Of a DNA stretch of 64,000 bases, positions 7,931-16,242 are shown in pieces; within the stretch, counting starts at the first letter, position 1, and each line of letters begins with the position of its first letter. The DNA is from an uncultured Christensenellaceae bacterium (GTDB taxonomy: Bacteria; Bacillota; Clostridia; Christensenellales; UBA3700). A program made the translations under genes and the position numbers. The stretch lies in assembly GCA_910588015.1 (NCBI GenBank), contig CAJUOK010000002.1, forward strand, positions 86,560 to 150,559. Direction: 5' to 3'. The notes under the pieces were generated by a model, which searched no databases, was not told the origin of the DNA, and saw only the letters and a list, made by a program, of their open reading frames with translations.

Positions 7931-9007
7931 TCAAAGAGGCTTGTAGCAAAGGCGACCGCCGATGCTCGAGTCCGAGTTGGAAGCAGAATAGAAACCGCTC
8001 CAAACCCAAAGACCGGCAGCCGACCCGACGAACCAAAGCCCACCGACATTCAGCACAGTGCCACCATAATTGTAGTAATAGTCGCAATAATGAGAGTTTT
8101 CGCTTGCTCCAATTTCGGTAGTATAGCCAAGAAGAGGGAATTTATCGAAGTATTCAATCTTCTTACAATAACCCTCGTTATTGCTACACCTATCCCCCAC
8201 ATAGAAATACGGGGGTTTTGTGTCCTCGCTCTTATACTTCGTAGGGTCAAGGCAGATATAGACTTTTTCCGCCGAGAAGGTTATACCGTCGCACCACTTC
8301 CAGACGTTACCCCAAGGATTTTCGATTCCCCTATATTTGCAAGCGTGGTGTCCGTCCGTATTGCAAGCGGTATCTCCCTCTTCGTGATTTGTATTCCACG
8401 ACCCGGAGGGAGTCTTTACATTGTCGGTATGCCCCGTTTGGAGTGCCGCCGAGTTTCCGTCCGTCCAACCTCTCATAATGGATTGACAGTTTGTAGTTGC
8501 AAACTCCACAAGGAACAATTCCTTGATGATAGCGTCAATGAGGAAGTCGTATTGTTGATACCCTTCGCCGTGCGCCATACAAGCCGTTCTTAATTGCGGA
8601 AGTGTGATATTGACAAGGCAAGTCGCTCCGCTCTTCGAGTAGGCTTTTGTTTTGTCTCCCGAAGCCTCGTATTTGCCGACCAGAACATAGTCAATCTCGT
8701 TACCCTTTCCGTCCACAAAGAGCGTAGAAAAGCCCTCATAGCGGAAGCCCGATATTTGGTGCTTGTAAGTGCCATTTGCGTTTTTCGTGATTTTGGAGTA
8801 GAACTTGGGAATGTAGATGAACACATTGCCAAATTCGTCTACTACCTCGTGCATATCGCTCCAAGGGAAGCACTTGTCGAAGTCGCTATGGATTTCGCTT
8901 GCCCCCTTCGAGTAGGTCATACCTACTGCCCCGTCCGTTCTCGTGAGCGAAGGGCTGGATTGACCCACTCCGTCCACGCCATAGATTCTCGCTTTTTCTA
9001 ATAGCAT
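7931..9007 (-). CDS. DGR target protein with C-type-lectin (FGE-sulfatase-like) fold
   Basis: 358 residues, ATG 9007 after AGGAGG. The N-terminal ~60 residues look like a virion-attachment region. The rest has features of the formylglycine-generating/C-type lectin fold used by DGR variable proteins, including a RGIENPWGNVWKW stretch near residue 230 and a GGR near the C-terminus. Residues ~317-352 are encoded by the variable repeat. Nine of them differ from the TR-encoded version: eight Asn positions became Leu, Phe, Val, Ser, Phe, Tyr, Asp and Ser, and one Tyr became Val. It follows tail-protein genes, so it is probably a tail-tip receptor-binding protein whose ligand pocket is diversified. 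Confidence 0.92.
   Translation of the reverse strand: MLLEKARIYGVDGVGQSSPSLTRTDGAVGMTYSKGASEIHSDFDKCFPWSDMHEVVDEFGNVFIYIPKFYSKITKNANGTYKHQISGFRYEGFSTLFVDGKGNEIDYVLVGKYEASGDKTKAYSKSGATCLVNITLPQLRTACMAHGEGYQQYDFLIDAIIKELFLVEFATTNCQSIMRGWTDGNSAALQTGHTDNVKTPSGSWNTNHEEGDTACNTDGHHACKYRGIENPWGNVWKWCDGITFSAEKVYICLDPTKYKSEDTKPPYFYVGDRCSNNEGYCKKIEYFDKFPLLGYTTEIGASENSHYCDYYYNYGGTVLNVGGLWFVGSAAGLWVWSGFYSASNSDSSIGGRLCYKPL
7952..8058 (-). repeat. DGR variable repeat (VR)
   Basis: The 107-bp recipient repeat at the 3' end of the target gene, ending 19 bp before the stop codon. Its coding-strand 3' part is GC-rich (GGCGGTCGC) and identical to the TR, the place expected for the initiation-of-homing site. All but one of the 14 differences from the TR are at TR adenines, which is the footprint of adenine-specific mutagenesis. 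Confidence 0.95.
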
Positions 9008-9024
9008 TTTGTTATCCTCCTATT

Positions 9025-10704
9025 TTATAGATTTAATGCTTTTTCGATTTTTTTGAGGCGCTTATCCAAGGCGCTTCCTTTTATAACACCGCTTGTCTTT
9101 TCGGCTTCGAGGGCGAAGCCACAAGCCTTCGCTTCCTCAATCTCGCCTTGAAGGTCGGTTTTTACCTTTGCCACTTTGGAATCCGTCTCGCTCTTTGCGT
9201 ATGCCCCTATATCGGAGGCGGAAAGAGTTATATCGGACGAAAGAGGTTTTCCGTTTATCTTCCTACTATTTGCCACAAGACCGCTTATGAGACTTGTAAT
9301 ATCGATAGGAATTTTATTGCCGTTTTTGAGGGTCAATGTTAATACTCCGTTGTCATAAGAGCCATTCATAACGAGGCTCTCAACGGGGAAGTCTACCGAG
9401 TCCTCTACAAGCGTTTCCCCCTTGGGATTGGTGAGTTTAACCGAGAGGATATAATTGTCATCGAGAGACACTTGCAAGCCCGTAGGACGCTTTTTTAAGG
9501 CTCGGTCAATAGAGCCTCCGCCTATGAAGTTTCTCGCCCCTTCTGCCTCTTGTGCATAGAACGCTCCGAAGCCATAGACACCGGCAATATCAATCTCGTT
9601 ACGGATTGCCGAGACGTCTTGATTGGTAAGGTCAATTCTCCTATCCACTCTCGCCACTTGCTCGTTGAAGGTTGTCTCGTTGACAAGCCCGGAGATGAGG
9701 TCGGATATATCCACCGCAAGAGGCTCTTCTTCTCCCTTGACTTTGAGATACACCGTGCCTTCATCGTACCACGCTCCGATAATCATTGTTTCGAGAGGAA
9801 GGTCAACGCTTTTTGAATCAAGCACCTTCCCTTCAAAGTTTTTGAGTTCAAGTGTGATGATGAAAGTGGTTGGGTCTATGGAATACTCGATATAAGCCGC
9901 CCTCTTCGCCAACTCGTCATACACTACCTTCTTCGGAACGGCGTCATCGTTAGCCGTAGGATTGCCTACTCCCATTCTTCCTCCGGAGCGATATTCGGCA
10001 ATCTTGCCCTCGGAAGGCTCGGTAGAGATTTCCTTCGTGAGTTGCGCCCCGGTAGGACTTATTACATAAGCCCTTGTGAGTTTGTTCTCGCCCACAACCT
10101 TGTTGAGTTTGTTATCTTCGAGCGCCGCCACCCTCTCGGCGTTGCTTGTGATAGTATCATAGCCGTAAACGGTGAAGCCGCTCAAAGAGGATTGATATTC
10201 TTTGAGGAGTTCTTTGGGAACGGCGAAGGTTGTATTGCCTTGGAACGCACCTTCTTCTATCGTGTATCTCTTTGTAATGAGAACGGTAGAAAGGTTTACG
10301 AAAGCCCCACTTGCAACCGCCTCAACGGGATATTTATTCCCCTCAAAGAGAACTTCCGAAGGTAGTTCAATCTTGTCGCTCTCGCCCTCATAGCCCGTTA
10401 TGGTAAACTCATTATCCGCAAAAGTGAAGATGAATCCATTTGTGCTATGATAGAACTCGCCGGCTACATTGCTTATCGTATCGTAGCCCGTAGAGGTCTG
10501 TCCGATAATCTCATTTACCTCGTCAACCACACGGTCAACTTCGGCTATTGCCGATTGTGATATATCGGCTATCGGTTGCCAAAAGGCTCTTCGTATATCG
10601 TCTGCCTTGTAGCCCGAATCCGTTGGGTTATTCGGCAAGGTATAGGCGGATTTTCTTCGTATTGCCGCTTTGGTCTCGGCACTTACTTTCTTAATCTTTG
10701 CCAT
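9025..10704 (-). CDS. Phage tail fibre/tail-associated protein
   Basis: 559 residues, ATG 10704 with AAGGAG upstream. The N-terminus is basic. The middle contains LRR-like/BspA-like lines (residues ~80-180) followed by at least two copies of a repeated beta-rich unit, with matching phrases such as ESLVMNGSYDNGVLTLTLK and ETMIIGAWYDEGTVYLKVK, each ending in DISDLISGLV or DITSLISGLV. The C-terminal ~60 residues form a coiled coil. It lies between the large tail protein and the DGR target, so it may be the stalk that carries the diversified adhesin. Assignment is by context and repeat structure. Confidence 0.65.
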   Translation of the reverse strand: MAKIKKVSAETKAAIRRKSAYTLPNNPTDSGYKADDIRRAFWQPIADISQSAIAEVDRVVDEVNEIIGQTSTGYDTISNVAGEFYHSTNGFIFTFADNEFTITGYEGESDKIELPSEVLFEGNKYPVEAVASGAFVNLSTVLITKRYTIEEGAFQGNTTFAVPKELLKEYQSSLSGFTVYGYDTITSNAERVAALEDNKLNKVVGENKLTRAYVISPTGAQLTKEISTEPSEGKIAEYRSGGRMGVGNPTANDDAVPKKVVYDELAKRAAYIEYSIDPTTFIITLELKNFEGKVLDSKSVDLPLETMIIGAWYDEGTVYLKVKGEEEPLAVDISDLISGLVNETTFNEQVARVDRRIDLTNQDVSAIRNEIDIAGVYGFGAFYAQEAEGARNFIGGGSIDRALKKRPTGLQVSLDDNYILSVKLTNPKGETLVEDSVDFPVESLVMNGSYDNGVLTLTLKNGNKIPIDITSLISGLVANSRKINGKPLSSDITLSASDIGAYAKSETDSKVAKVKTDLQGEIEEAKACGFALEAEKTSGVIKGSALDKRLKKIEKALNL

Positions 10705-10705
10705 A

Positions 10706-13279
10706 CTATTCCACTCCTTTATTTGATTTATTGATTTTGTATAGCACGGTGAAGGTGTTCACTATGCAATCGCTATCGTTGTCCGAAACGAAGCGGAAGA
10801 TGATGAAGTTAAAATTCCTCTCCTTGCACTTTACGGAATAACTATTTGCAAATCCCGTCTCGAACGAGAAATTCTCGAATGAGAAGTTATCGAATGAGAA
10901 AACATTGATACCCTTCGCATTGATGAGTTTGTTTACGCTTCTCGTCTCATACCCAAAGGAAAGTTTTCCGTTTATCTCCGGGTTGGTCGATATTGTCATC
11001 TTCAAAAGAGTCTTGCTCGATTCGTTCGTTCCAAGGTCGAAGATTGGCGTGTACCACTCGGCAACCACATTCTCTCTATGAGTTACCCTTGCCGTGATAG
11101 AGGTTGGAAGTGTGCCGTTGTAGTTCGTTAAGGTTAATACCTCGCCCGATTTATACTCTTTGAGTTGGAAGGTCGATTCCGTGATATTCGAGAGATAAAG
11201 TGTTTTCTGAGAGATATATTTACAAAGCCTAAAACCTTCGCCCGTTATCTCCACCTCGTTTCCCTCGTCATCGATTAGACCGAAGCAGCAAGCACCTTTG
11301 TCTATCTCGTGGAAGAGGTATTTTGTGTTAAGACTCAATCCGCTTCCTTCCACATTGTCGGCATAAACTTCCGTTCCTTCCGTGAGGTTTACTATCTCTT
11401 CTTCGGTTACATAGATTTTATTTCCCTTGACGGTGAAGTCTCTCAATGCAAGAGCATAAATCCCACTCGTTGAGAATGTGATTATATCGTTCTCGGCAAG
11501 GTCAACTCTTATGTGTGAGTTATAGGTAATGCGATTGTTGAGCAAGTCCAAAGAGAGGTCTCCCGGTTGACTCGTTTGGTGAGTTCTATCGGTGTATTCA
11601 TTATCGAAAACACACACTTGACCGTCTCTCGTTCCGAAGCAAAGTTCATTGTCTACAACCGCCCACACTCTAACCGGGATATTCGTCCAATACCACCACT
11701 CATAATTGTAAGACCCGTCAATATCGTCCTCGCTTGTGTATTTGAATCGAGAATCCGCAATATAGCAAACGTCATCAAGCGAAAGATAATAGCGATTTTT
11801 ATATACAATCCCAACCGCCTCCGAGAGATTTTCGTGCCTTGTGAGTTTTTCGTTGATAGAACGGCTTCGCTCTCTGGCATATCTCTCCGTGGTTGCCACA
11901 TTCTCGGCAAGCACGATTCCGAAAATCCCATTTCGAGAAAGAATGATATTGTCTCCCCCAAAATTCACGCAAGCATAACGGCTTATAATTCCTTCGCCTA
12001 TGCTCCCGGCGGAAGTAGGGAAAATGCCTCTTATCGAATCGATATTCCCGGCGGAATCATATTCTTTTGAATAAGTTCCCGTCCGATAAAAGATACTTGC
12101 TTCTTGGCTATTTTCTTGCTTGTATATAACGAGTGTGCTATCCGAAAGTCTTGCATAACCGCCTATCGCCACACTATCGCTACCCATTGAAGCGGTGTTG
12201 AGGTCTCCAAAGTAGGTGTAATCGTCCATTTCGGAATGGAAGTCGATATTCGGATAATTCGGATTCCCACTCAAAAACAACCTATCGGTGTTACCGTCTA
12301 CACCAAATAAAATTCCGAATTGGCATTGGGTAATTCTATCCGCATAGCCTTCTACCGCACACTCGAAAGTAACGATTATATTATCTCTGCCCTCCATTTG
12401 AGGAGTTGAATCAATCGTGAGCGTGATTTGACCCGTTGCGTAGTTTACACTTCCGCACTCTTCGGCAGCCACACTCTCATCATCTTTTTTGGTCTTGAAG
12501 AGTTTTGTCTTGTCGGAGGAATTATTCTCTATCGTATATGTAACGGTTGAGCCTCCCTCCATTGTTTCAAGCACGATGAGCAAATTGCTTCCCTCGTCCA
12601 CCTTGCCGGAATCAAGCGTCCAAGTGAGAGAAGTCTCCCCTTCCTTGAAGGCTCTTCCGAGGAGTTGATTTTTTCTCAAAGACGATAGGAGATTGACGTC
12701 ATCGAGATTTCCTCTCGTATCGTCCGAAATGGAATCATCATCGATAGAGATTGTTGTAGTCGGAATATAAGTGTCCTCATTATTGACTACTCTTCGGAGT
12801 TCATAGGTTTTGCCTTCGTTCCACGACCCCCAAACAAGATAATCTCCACACCCGATAATGTAGCACTTCCCTTGATTGACGAAGGCTTGGCTTCTCGTAT
12901 TCGTCAATATCGAAGGATTCACCTTTGCCGGGAGATAGGTCGATGAGAGCGTTATATCTTCGTAGGAATACTCTCCACCCTCTTTTACGATTCGGTATAT
13001 CCGATTCCCGGCGTGAACAAGCAAATCTTTTCGCTTGCCCTTGATGAACTGAAAAATCCCGTTGATAGGTTGGGCGTTACCGTCAATATCCTCGATTCGG
13101 AAAAGTTCGTTCCAACCATTTCTCTTCCTATTGACCCCATACTCATTGATGAAGTTTCGCATATTGGAGGCACGATTCGAGTGTACTCTTAAAGGAGAAC
13201 TTGAAAAATCCACACCCTTGAAATTTTCAAGTGTGAGTTGTTTCCTTTCTTTGAGTTGTATATGGCTACTTGCTCTCAT
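10706..13279 (-). CDS. Large tail/stabilization-like protein
   Basis: 857 residues, ATG 13279 after GGAG. It starts with a short segment resembling tail hub or stabilization proteins of short-tailed phages (GVDFSSSPLRVHSNRASNMR), followed by a beta-rich region with WD/propeller-like spacing (residues ~330-530, e.g. RLFLSGNPNYPNIDFHSEMD). It sits directly after the connector and before the fibre genes, the position of the P22 gp10/stabilization-type tail protein in podoviruses. The similarity is judged from pattern and gene order. Confidence 0.65.
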   Translation of the reverse strand: MRASSHIQLKERKQLTLENFKGVDFSSSPLRVHSNRASNMRNFINEYGVNRKRNGWNELFRIEDIDGNAQPINGIFQFIKGKRKDLLVHAGNRIYRIVKEGGEYSYEDITLSSTYLPAKVNPSILTNTRSQAFVNQGKCYIIGCGDYLVWGSWNEGKTYELRRVVNNEDTYIPTTTISIDDDSISDDTRGNLDDVNLLSSLRKNQLLGRAFKEGETSLTWTLDSGKVDEGSNLLIVLETMEGGSTVTYTIENNSSDKTKLFKTKKDDESVAAEECGSVNYATGQITLTIDSTPQMEGRDNIIVTFECAVEGYADRITQCQFGILFGVDGNTDRLFLSGNPNYPNIDFHSEMDDYTYFGDLNTASMGSDSVAIGGYARLSDSTLVIYKQENSQEASIFYRTGTYSKEYDSAGNIDSIRGIFPTSAGSIGEGIISRYACVNFGGDNIILSRNGIFGIVLAENVATTERYARERSRSINEKLTRHENLSEAVGIVYKNRYYLSLDDVCYIADSRFKYTSEDDIDGSYNYEWWYWTNIPVRVWAVVDNELCFGTRDGQVCVFDNEYTDRTHQTSQPGDLSLDLLNNRITYNSHIRVDLAENDIITFSTSGIYALALRDFTVKGNKIYVTEEEIVNLTEGTEVYADNVEGSGLSLNTKYLFHEIDKGACCFGLIDDEGNEVEITGEGFRLCKYISQKTLYLSNITESTFQLKEYKSGEVLTLTNYNGTLPTSITARVTHRENVVAEWYTPIFDLGTNESSKTLLKMTISTNPEINGKLSFGYETRSVNKLINAKGINVFSFDNFSFENFSFETGFANSYSVKCKERNFNFIIFRFVSDNDSDCIVNTFTVLYKINKSNKGVE

Positions 13280-13280
13280 C

Positions 13281-13913
13281 TTAAATCTCCGTTTGAGATA
13301 TTTTGGTAAACACCTTCCCCGAATGGGATTGCTTTGTTTGAACTACTTGCTCCATTGCCATTTCAAACCAATTCCTCGCTTCGTTCGCTTCGTCCGGCTC
13401 ATCGTCTCGGAAGAGGTCTCCCTTGACGAAATACGGAATATGAGTCGCTATCTTATCGGGAATGGCGAGTTCCGTATTGTCATCGGTCTCGGAGGTAACT
13501 CTCGGAATTGAGGGATAATATAAAACCGTATAAGTCGTATGCTCATCGAGCAATGGAAGCACGAGAACATTGCCTTCCATACGGAACTCCGCATTACCCT
13601 CATACTCCTCCCTTCTCTCACATACAAGCCTATCAATATCGCAAAAATCCTCAATAAGCGTGGCGAGGTCAAAGCGAATGTATGAATCGCTTGCAAGCCC
13701 TTCGGAAGCGTTCAAAGTGTATGCCTTGATAGGAAGCACTCTTTTCTCTTCCAAGACCGAGAAGCACCGATTTATAGCCCCCGGCATATTGACGAGATAA
13801 CTACCGTAATTCTCATCTCGAAGGGCATTATCGAGTTCGTCAATCGACAAGTCCGTGTGTGTACTCACAAACATTATCTTCAACGATTCGACTTTAATAT
13901 CTCCAAGTTTCAT
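13281..13913 (-). CDS. Head-tail connector/adaptor-like protein
   Basis: 210 residues, ATG 13913 with AAGGAG. It is acidic, with mixed helix and strand. The first ~50 residues resemble short connector proteins (LDNALRDENYGSYLVNMPGA). Its location between the coat/decoration genes and the large tail protein is the usual place for the head completion or adaptor protein of podoviruses. No catalytic motif is seen. Its end is only 1 bp from the next gene's start. Confidence 0.5.
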   Translation of the reverse strand: MKLGDIKVESLKIMFVSTHTDLSIDELDNALRDENYGSYLVNMPGAINRCFSVLEEKRVLPIKAYTLNASEGLASDSYIRFDLATLIEDFCDIDRLVCERREEYEGNAEFRMEGNVLVLPLLDEHTTYTVLYYPSIPRVTSETDDNTELAIPDKIATHIPYFVKGDLFRDDEPDEANEARNWFEMAMEQVVQTKQSHSGKVFTKISQTEI

Positions 13914-13970
13914 AATCGTCTCCTTGTAGCAATTTGACGGAGTTGCACCGCCTATACTCTTAATTGCATA

Positions 13971-13997
13971 AAGAGCCTACCTATGCGATAGGCTCTT
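13971..13997 (-). terminator. Hairpin after the decoration-protein gene
   Basis: A perfect 9-bp stem (AAGAGCCTA / TAGGCTCTT) with a 9-nt loop sits 7 bp past the stop of the small capsid-associated gene and before the connector gene. Only a short T-run follows on the minus strand, so it is likely a partial terminator or an mRNA-stabilising hairpin that keeps coat-protein transcripts more abundant than tail transcripts. Confidence 0.6.
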
Positions 13998-14003
13998 GTT
14001 TCG

Positions 14004-14321
14004 TTATACGAGCGCCGCAACGCCGATTTTGGGAGTGCCGGGAGATACCACGACAATCTTCCCCTTGTTCTCGCCGGAGACATTTTTGAATCTGCCGCTT
14101 TCGAGTTTCAAGAGGCTCGTGCCTACCGGAACGGTGAGGTTGAGGTCTGCCACGCCTTGAATACTGTTGCCCGCCTTCACGGTAAGCGTAGTTGCCGCCG
14201 TAGCGACCACAACGAGAACGATTTTATCGTCTCTCTCCGTAAATTCCACCGCCTTTTCGGTGTCGGCGGTAAGCGCTTCGAGTTCCACGGTTGCGAGTTC
14301 GTTTCTCATTTTAAGTTCCAT
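14004..14321 (-). CDS. Small capsid-associated (decoration-like) protein
   Basis: 105 residues, ATG 14321 with GGAGG about 10 nt upstream. Short beta-strands rich in Val/Thr/Gly dominate (TLTVKAGNSIQGVADLNLTV), and the protein ends hydrophobic. Immediately downstream of the coat gene and of this size, it is likely a head decoration/stabilising protein. That is inference from gene order and composition. Confidence 0.55.
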   Translation of the reverse strand: MELKMRNELATVELEALTADTEKAVEFTERDDKIVLVVVATAATTLTVKAGNSIQGVADLNLTVPVGTSLLKLESGRFKNVSGENKGKIVVVSPGTPKIGVAALV

Positions 14322-14335
14322 ATTCCTTGTCCTCC

Positions 14336-15202
14336 TTATGCGTATTTGACGTTGATATTGATGATTTCTTTCGGACGGACTACCTTGGCGTCAAACAAGA
14401 TAAAGCCCTTCACGGCGTCTGCGAACTTCTTCTCCGGGCGGTATGCCTCGGTGTGAGTGAGAGGTTTCGCAAAGGCAATCGCCCTTTGAGTACGAATCAT
14501 AATGTTGTCCGTAGCGCCGGAATCCGTTTTGTGGACGTTGTTCGACATTTTAACGATGACCTTGCCGTACATACCCACTTTACCGTTTTTGAGAATCTCG
14601 CTGTTGTTCGTGTCCTCGAAGCGATATGCCTTTTTGAGAATCGTATAGAATCTCGGAGATACCGTAACAACGATTTTCGTGGACTCTTTGACGTCGTTCT
14701 CGAAGAGTTTTTGAATGGCGAGGTCAAGCACGTCAAGGACGTATGCTTCGCCGGAGGCGGCGGTCTCTTTCGCCACAACCTTCGGAGCGGCGGTATAAAG
14801 CGAGGCAACGGACGAATCCTTTGCGAAACTTGCGATATAGGTATCAACCTCGTTTGCAAGCCCCTCGCTCGTCTCGGCTTCGAGTGCGTCCATAATTCCG
14901 TCAACCGCTTGCGCCTTGTCAATATCCCCTACGAGATAGTTGAAGTAGGCGATTTGGTTGATATACATAATCACAGACGTATCTTCAATTTCCTCCGGAG
15001 CGTCAATGTCGTTGTTGCGGCTTGCCTTCGCAATTCTTTTAATCGTAGGCTTGCCTACGCCCAGAATCGTTACGGATTCGCCTTTTTTCTTGACCTTGCC
15101 TTCATATTTGCGGTTGCAATCTTCCGCAAAAACGCAAAGTCTTTCGAGTTCTCTGTTGATACCCTCCGACCATACGGAAGGAATAAAATTTTGGTATGCC
15201 AT
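14336..15202 (-). CDS. Major capsid protein
   Basis: 288 residues, ATG 15202 after AGGAGG. The start MAYQNFIPSVWSEGINRELE and the order E-loop-like basic strand (KVKKKGESVTILGVGKPTI), then a helix-rich domain, then VTVSPRFYTILKK, match HK97-fold coat proteins of the short-tailed/DUF6260 type. The length is typical. It is preceded by scaffold and followed by a decoration-like gene. Confidence 0.85.
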   Translation of the reverse strand: MAYQNFIPSVWSEGINRELERLCVFAEDCNRKYEGKVKKKGESVTILGVGKPTIKRIAKASRNNDIDAPEEIEDTSVIMYINQIAYFNYLVGDIDKAQAVDGIMDALEAETSEGLANEVDTYIASFAKDSSVASLYTAAPKVVAKETAASGEAYVLDVLDLAIQKLFENDVKESTKIVVTVSPRFYTILKKAYRFEDTNNSEILKNGKVGMYGKVIVKMSNNVHKTDSGATDNIMIRTQRAIAFAKPLTHTEAYRPEKKFADAVKGFILFDAKVVRPKEIININVKYA

Positions 15203-15235
15203 AATAGAATTATCCTCCTTCTTTGTTTATTTTGT

Positions 15236-16042
15236 TTATTTCCACTTTCGCATACTTGCCCTAATCTTGTCATAGTTCTTATGGACTTCCTCTTGGGTCA
15301 TCTTTTGAACTTGCTCTTTTGTGAAGAAGCCACTATCCGCTCCGTTAGGGCTGGATAGAGCGCCGGGTGAAGCCTTTGAGTTGGCGAGAGTCTGTTTTGC
15401 AATTTGTCTCGCCTTCTTCTCGTATTCCGCCACCAACCCCACAAATCCTTCATAGATTTCCGAGAGTGGAAGCGTTCCTACTTTGCCGCTTGCGAATGAT
15501 TGGAATTGCTTATCTTGGAGAAGAGTATTTATATCGACCTCCGGGTGCTTGGTTGCAAAGTCATCATAGTCCTTGCGATACCATTCCTTTTCGGTCTCCT
15601 CTCTCGTTTGTTTGGCAATCCTTTCCTTCTCTTTCGCCTTGTGGAACTTCGAGAAGTCTGCCAAAGGGTCTCCGCCCTTGGTCTCGATTTCCTTCATCGT
15701 CAAGTATTCTTCCACGTCTGCCGAGTCTTTCATCTCTTCGCCCGTGAATGGATTCTTTCCTCCGAGGGTCTCGATAATGGCTTGCTCTCTCGCCGCTTTC
15801 AATTCTTGCTTGCGTTCTGCCTCACGCCTACGGCGAGCATTTTCGGAGTTTTGCTCACGAGATTGCGAAGGCTCTTCCTTCTTCGGAGGTTGAGGCTTTT
15901 GCTCTCCACCTTGTTCCGAAGTATCGGTGAACTCCGCTTCGTTTTCTTTCTCCGTGTCTTGTTGGTTGTCGGCAGCGTTCCCGTCAACCGAAGGATTGTT
16001 CTCCTCCTCATTTGTTTGCGCTGTTTTGAGTTCGTCTGGCAT
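15236..16042 (-). CDS. Capsid scaffolding protein
   Basis: 268 residues, ATG 16042 after AAAGGAG. It is very charged: the first ~110 residues are Glu/Gln/Asn-rich and disordered, followed by a helical Lys/Glu coiled-coil core and a short basic C-terminus (NYDKIRASMRKWK), the usual capsid-binding helix-turn-helix of scaffolding proteins. It lies between portal and coat genes, the standard scaffold position. Confidence 0.8.
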   Translation of the reverse strand: MPDELKTAQTNEEENNPSVDGNAADNQQDTEKENEAEFTDTSEQGGEQKPQPPKKEEPSQSREQNSENARRRREAERKQELKAAREQAIIETLGGKNPFTGEEMKDSADVEEYLTMKEIETKGGDPLADFSKFHKAKEKERIAKQTREETEKEWYRKDYDDFATKHPEVDINTLLQDKQFQSFASGKVGTLPLSEIYEGFVGLVAEYEKKARQIAKQTLANSKASPGALSSPNGADSGFFTKEQVQKMTQEEVHKNYDKIRASMRKWK

Positions 16043-16107
16043 AGCTTTCTCCTTTGGATTTTTCCGCTATTCCGTGCGTAAGATTTTTGTATAGCATAGG
16101 TCGAAGC

Positions 16108-16242
16108 CTAATTACTATCTTTGTTTGTAGGTCGCTTGACCTCTTTCCCATAGTTCGGGCAATTTTTATTCCGGCACACTTGAATCTTCAAATCTCCGAT
16201 TCGCTTGACCGTTGCCGCCGTTTTGCATTTAGGGCATAACAT
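16108..16242 (-). CDS. Tiny zinc-ribbon phage protein
   Basis: 44 residues. ATG 16242 has AGGAGG upstream and overlaps the last codons of the portal gene. It contains CPKC and, 18 residues later, C-x4-C (CRNKNC), a four-Cys zinc ribbon, then a basic tail. Similar mini-ribbons occur in head modules of Clostridia phages. The function is unknown. Confidence 0.65.
   Translation of the reverse strand: MLCPKCKTAATVKRIGDLKIQVCRNKNCPNYGKEVKRPTNKDSN

Noticed and set aside
7797..8087. Reading frame across the template repeat
   Set aside because: The region is the non-coding TR. The frame spans TR, hairpin and VR and has no ribosome site.
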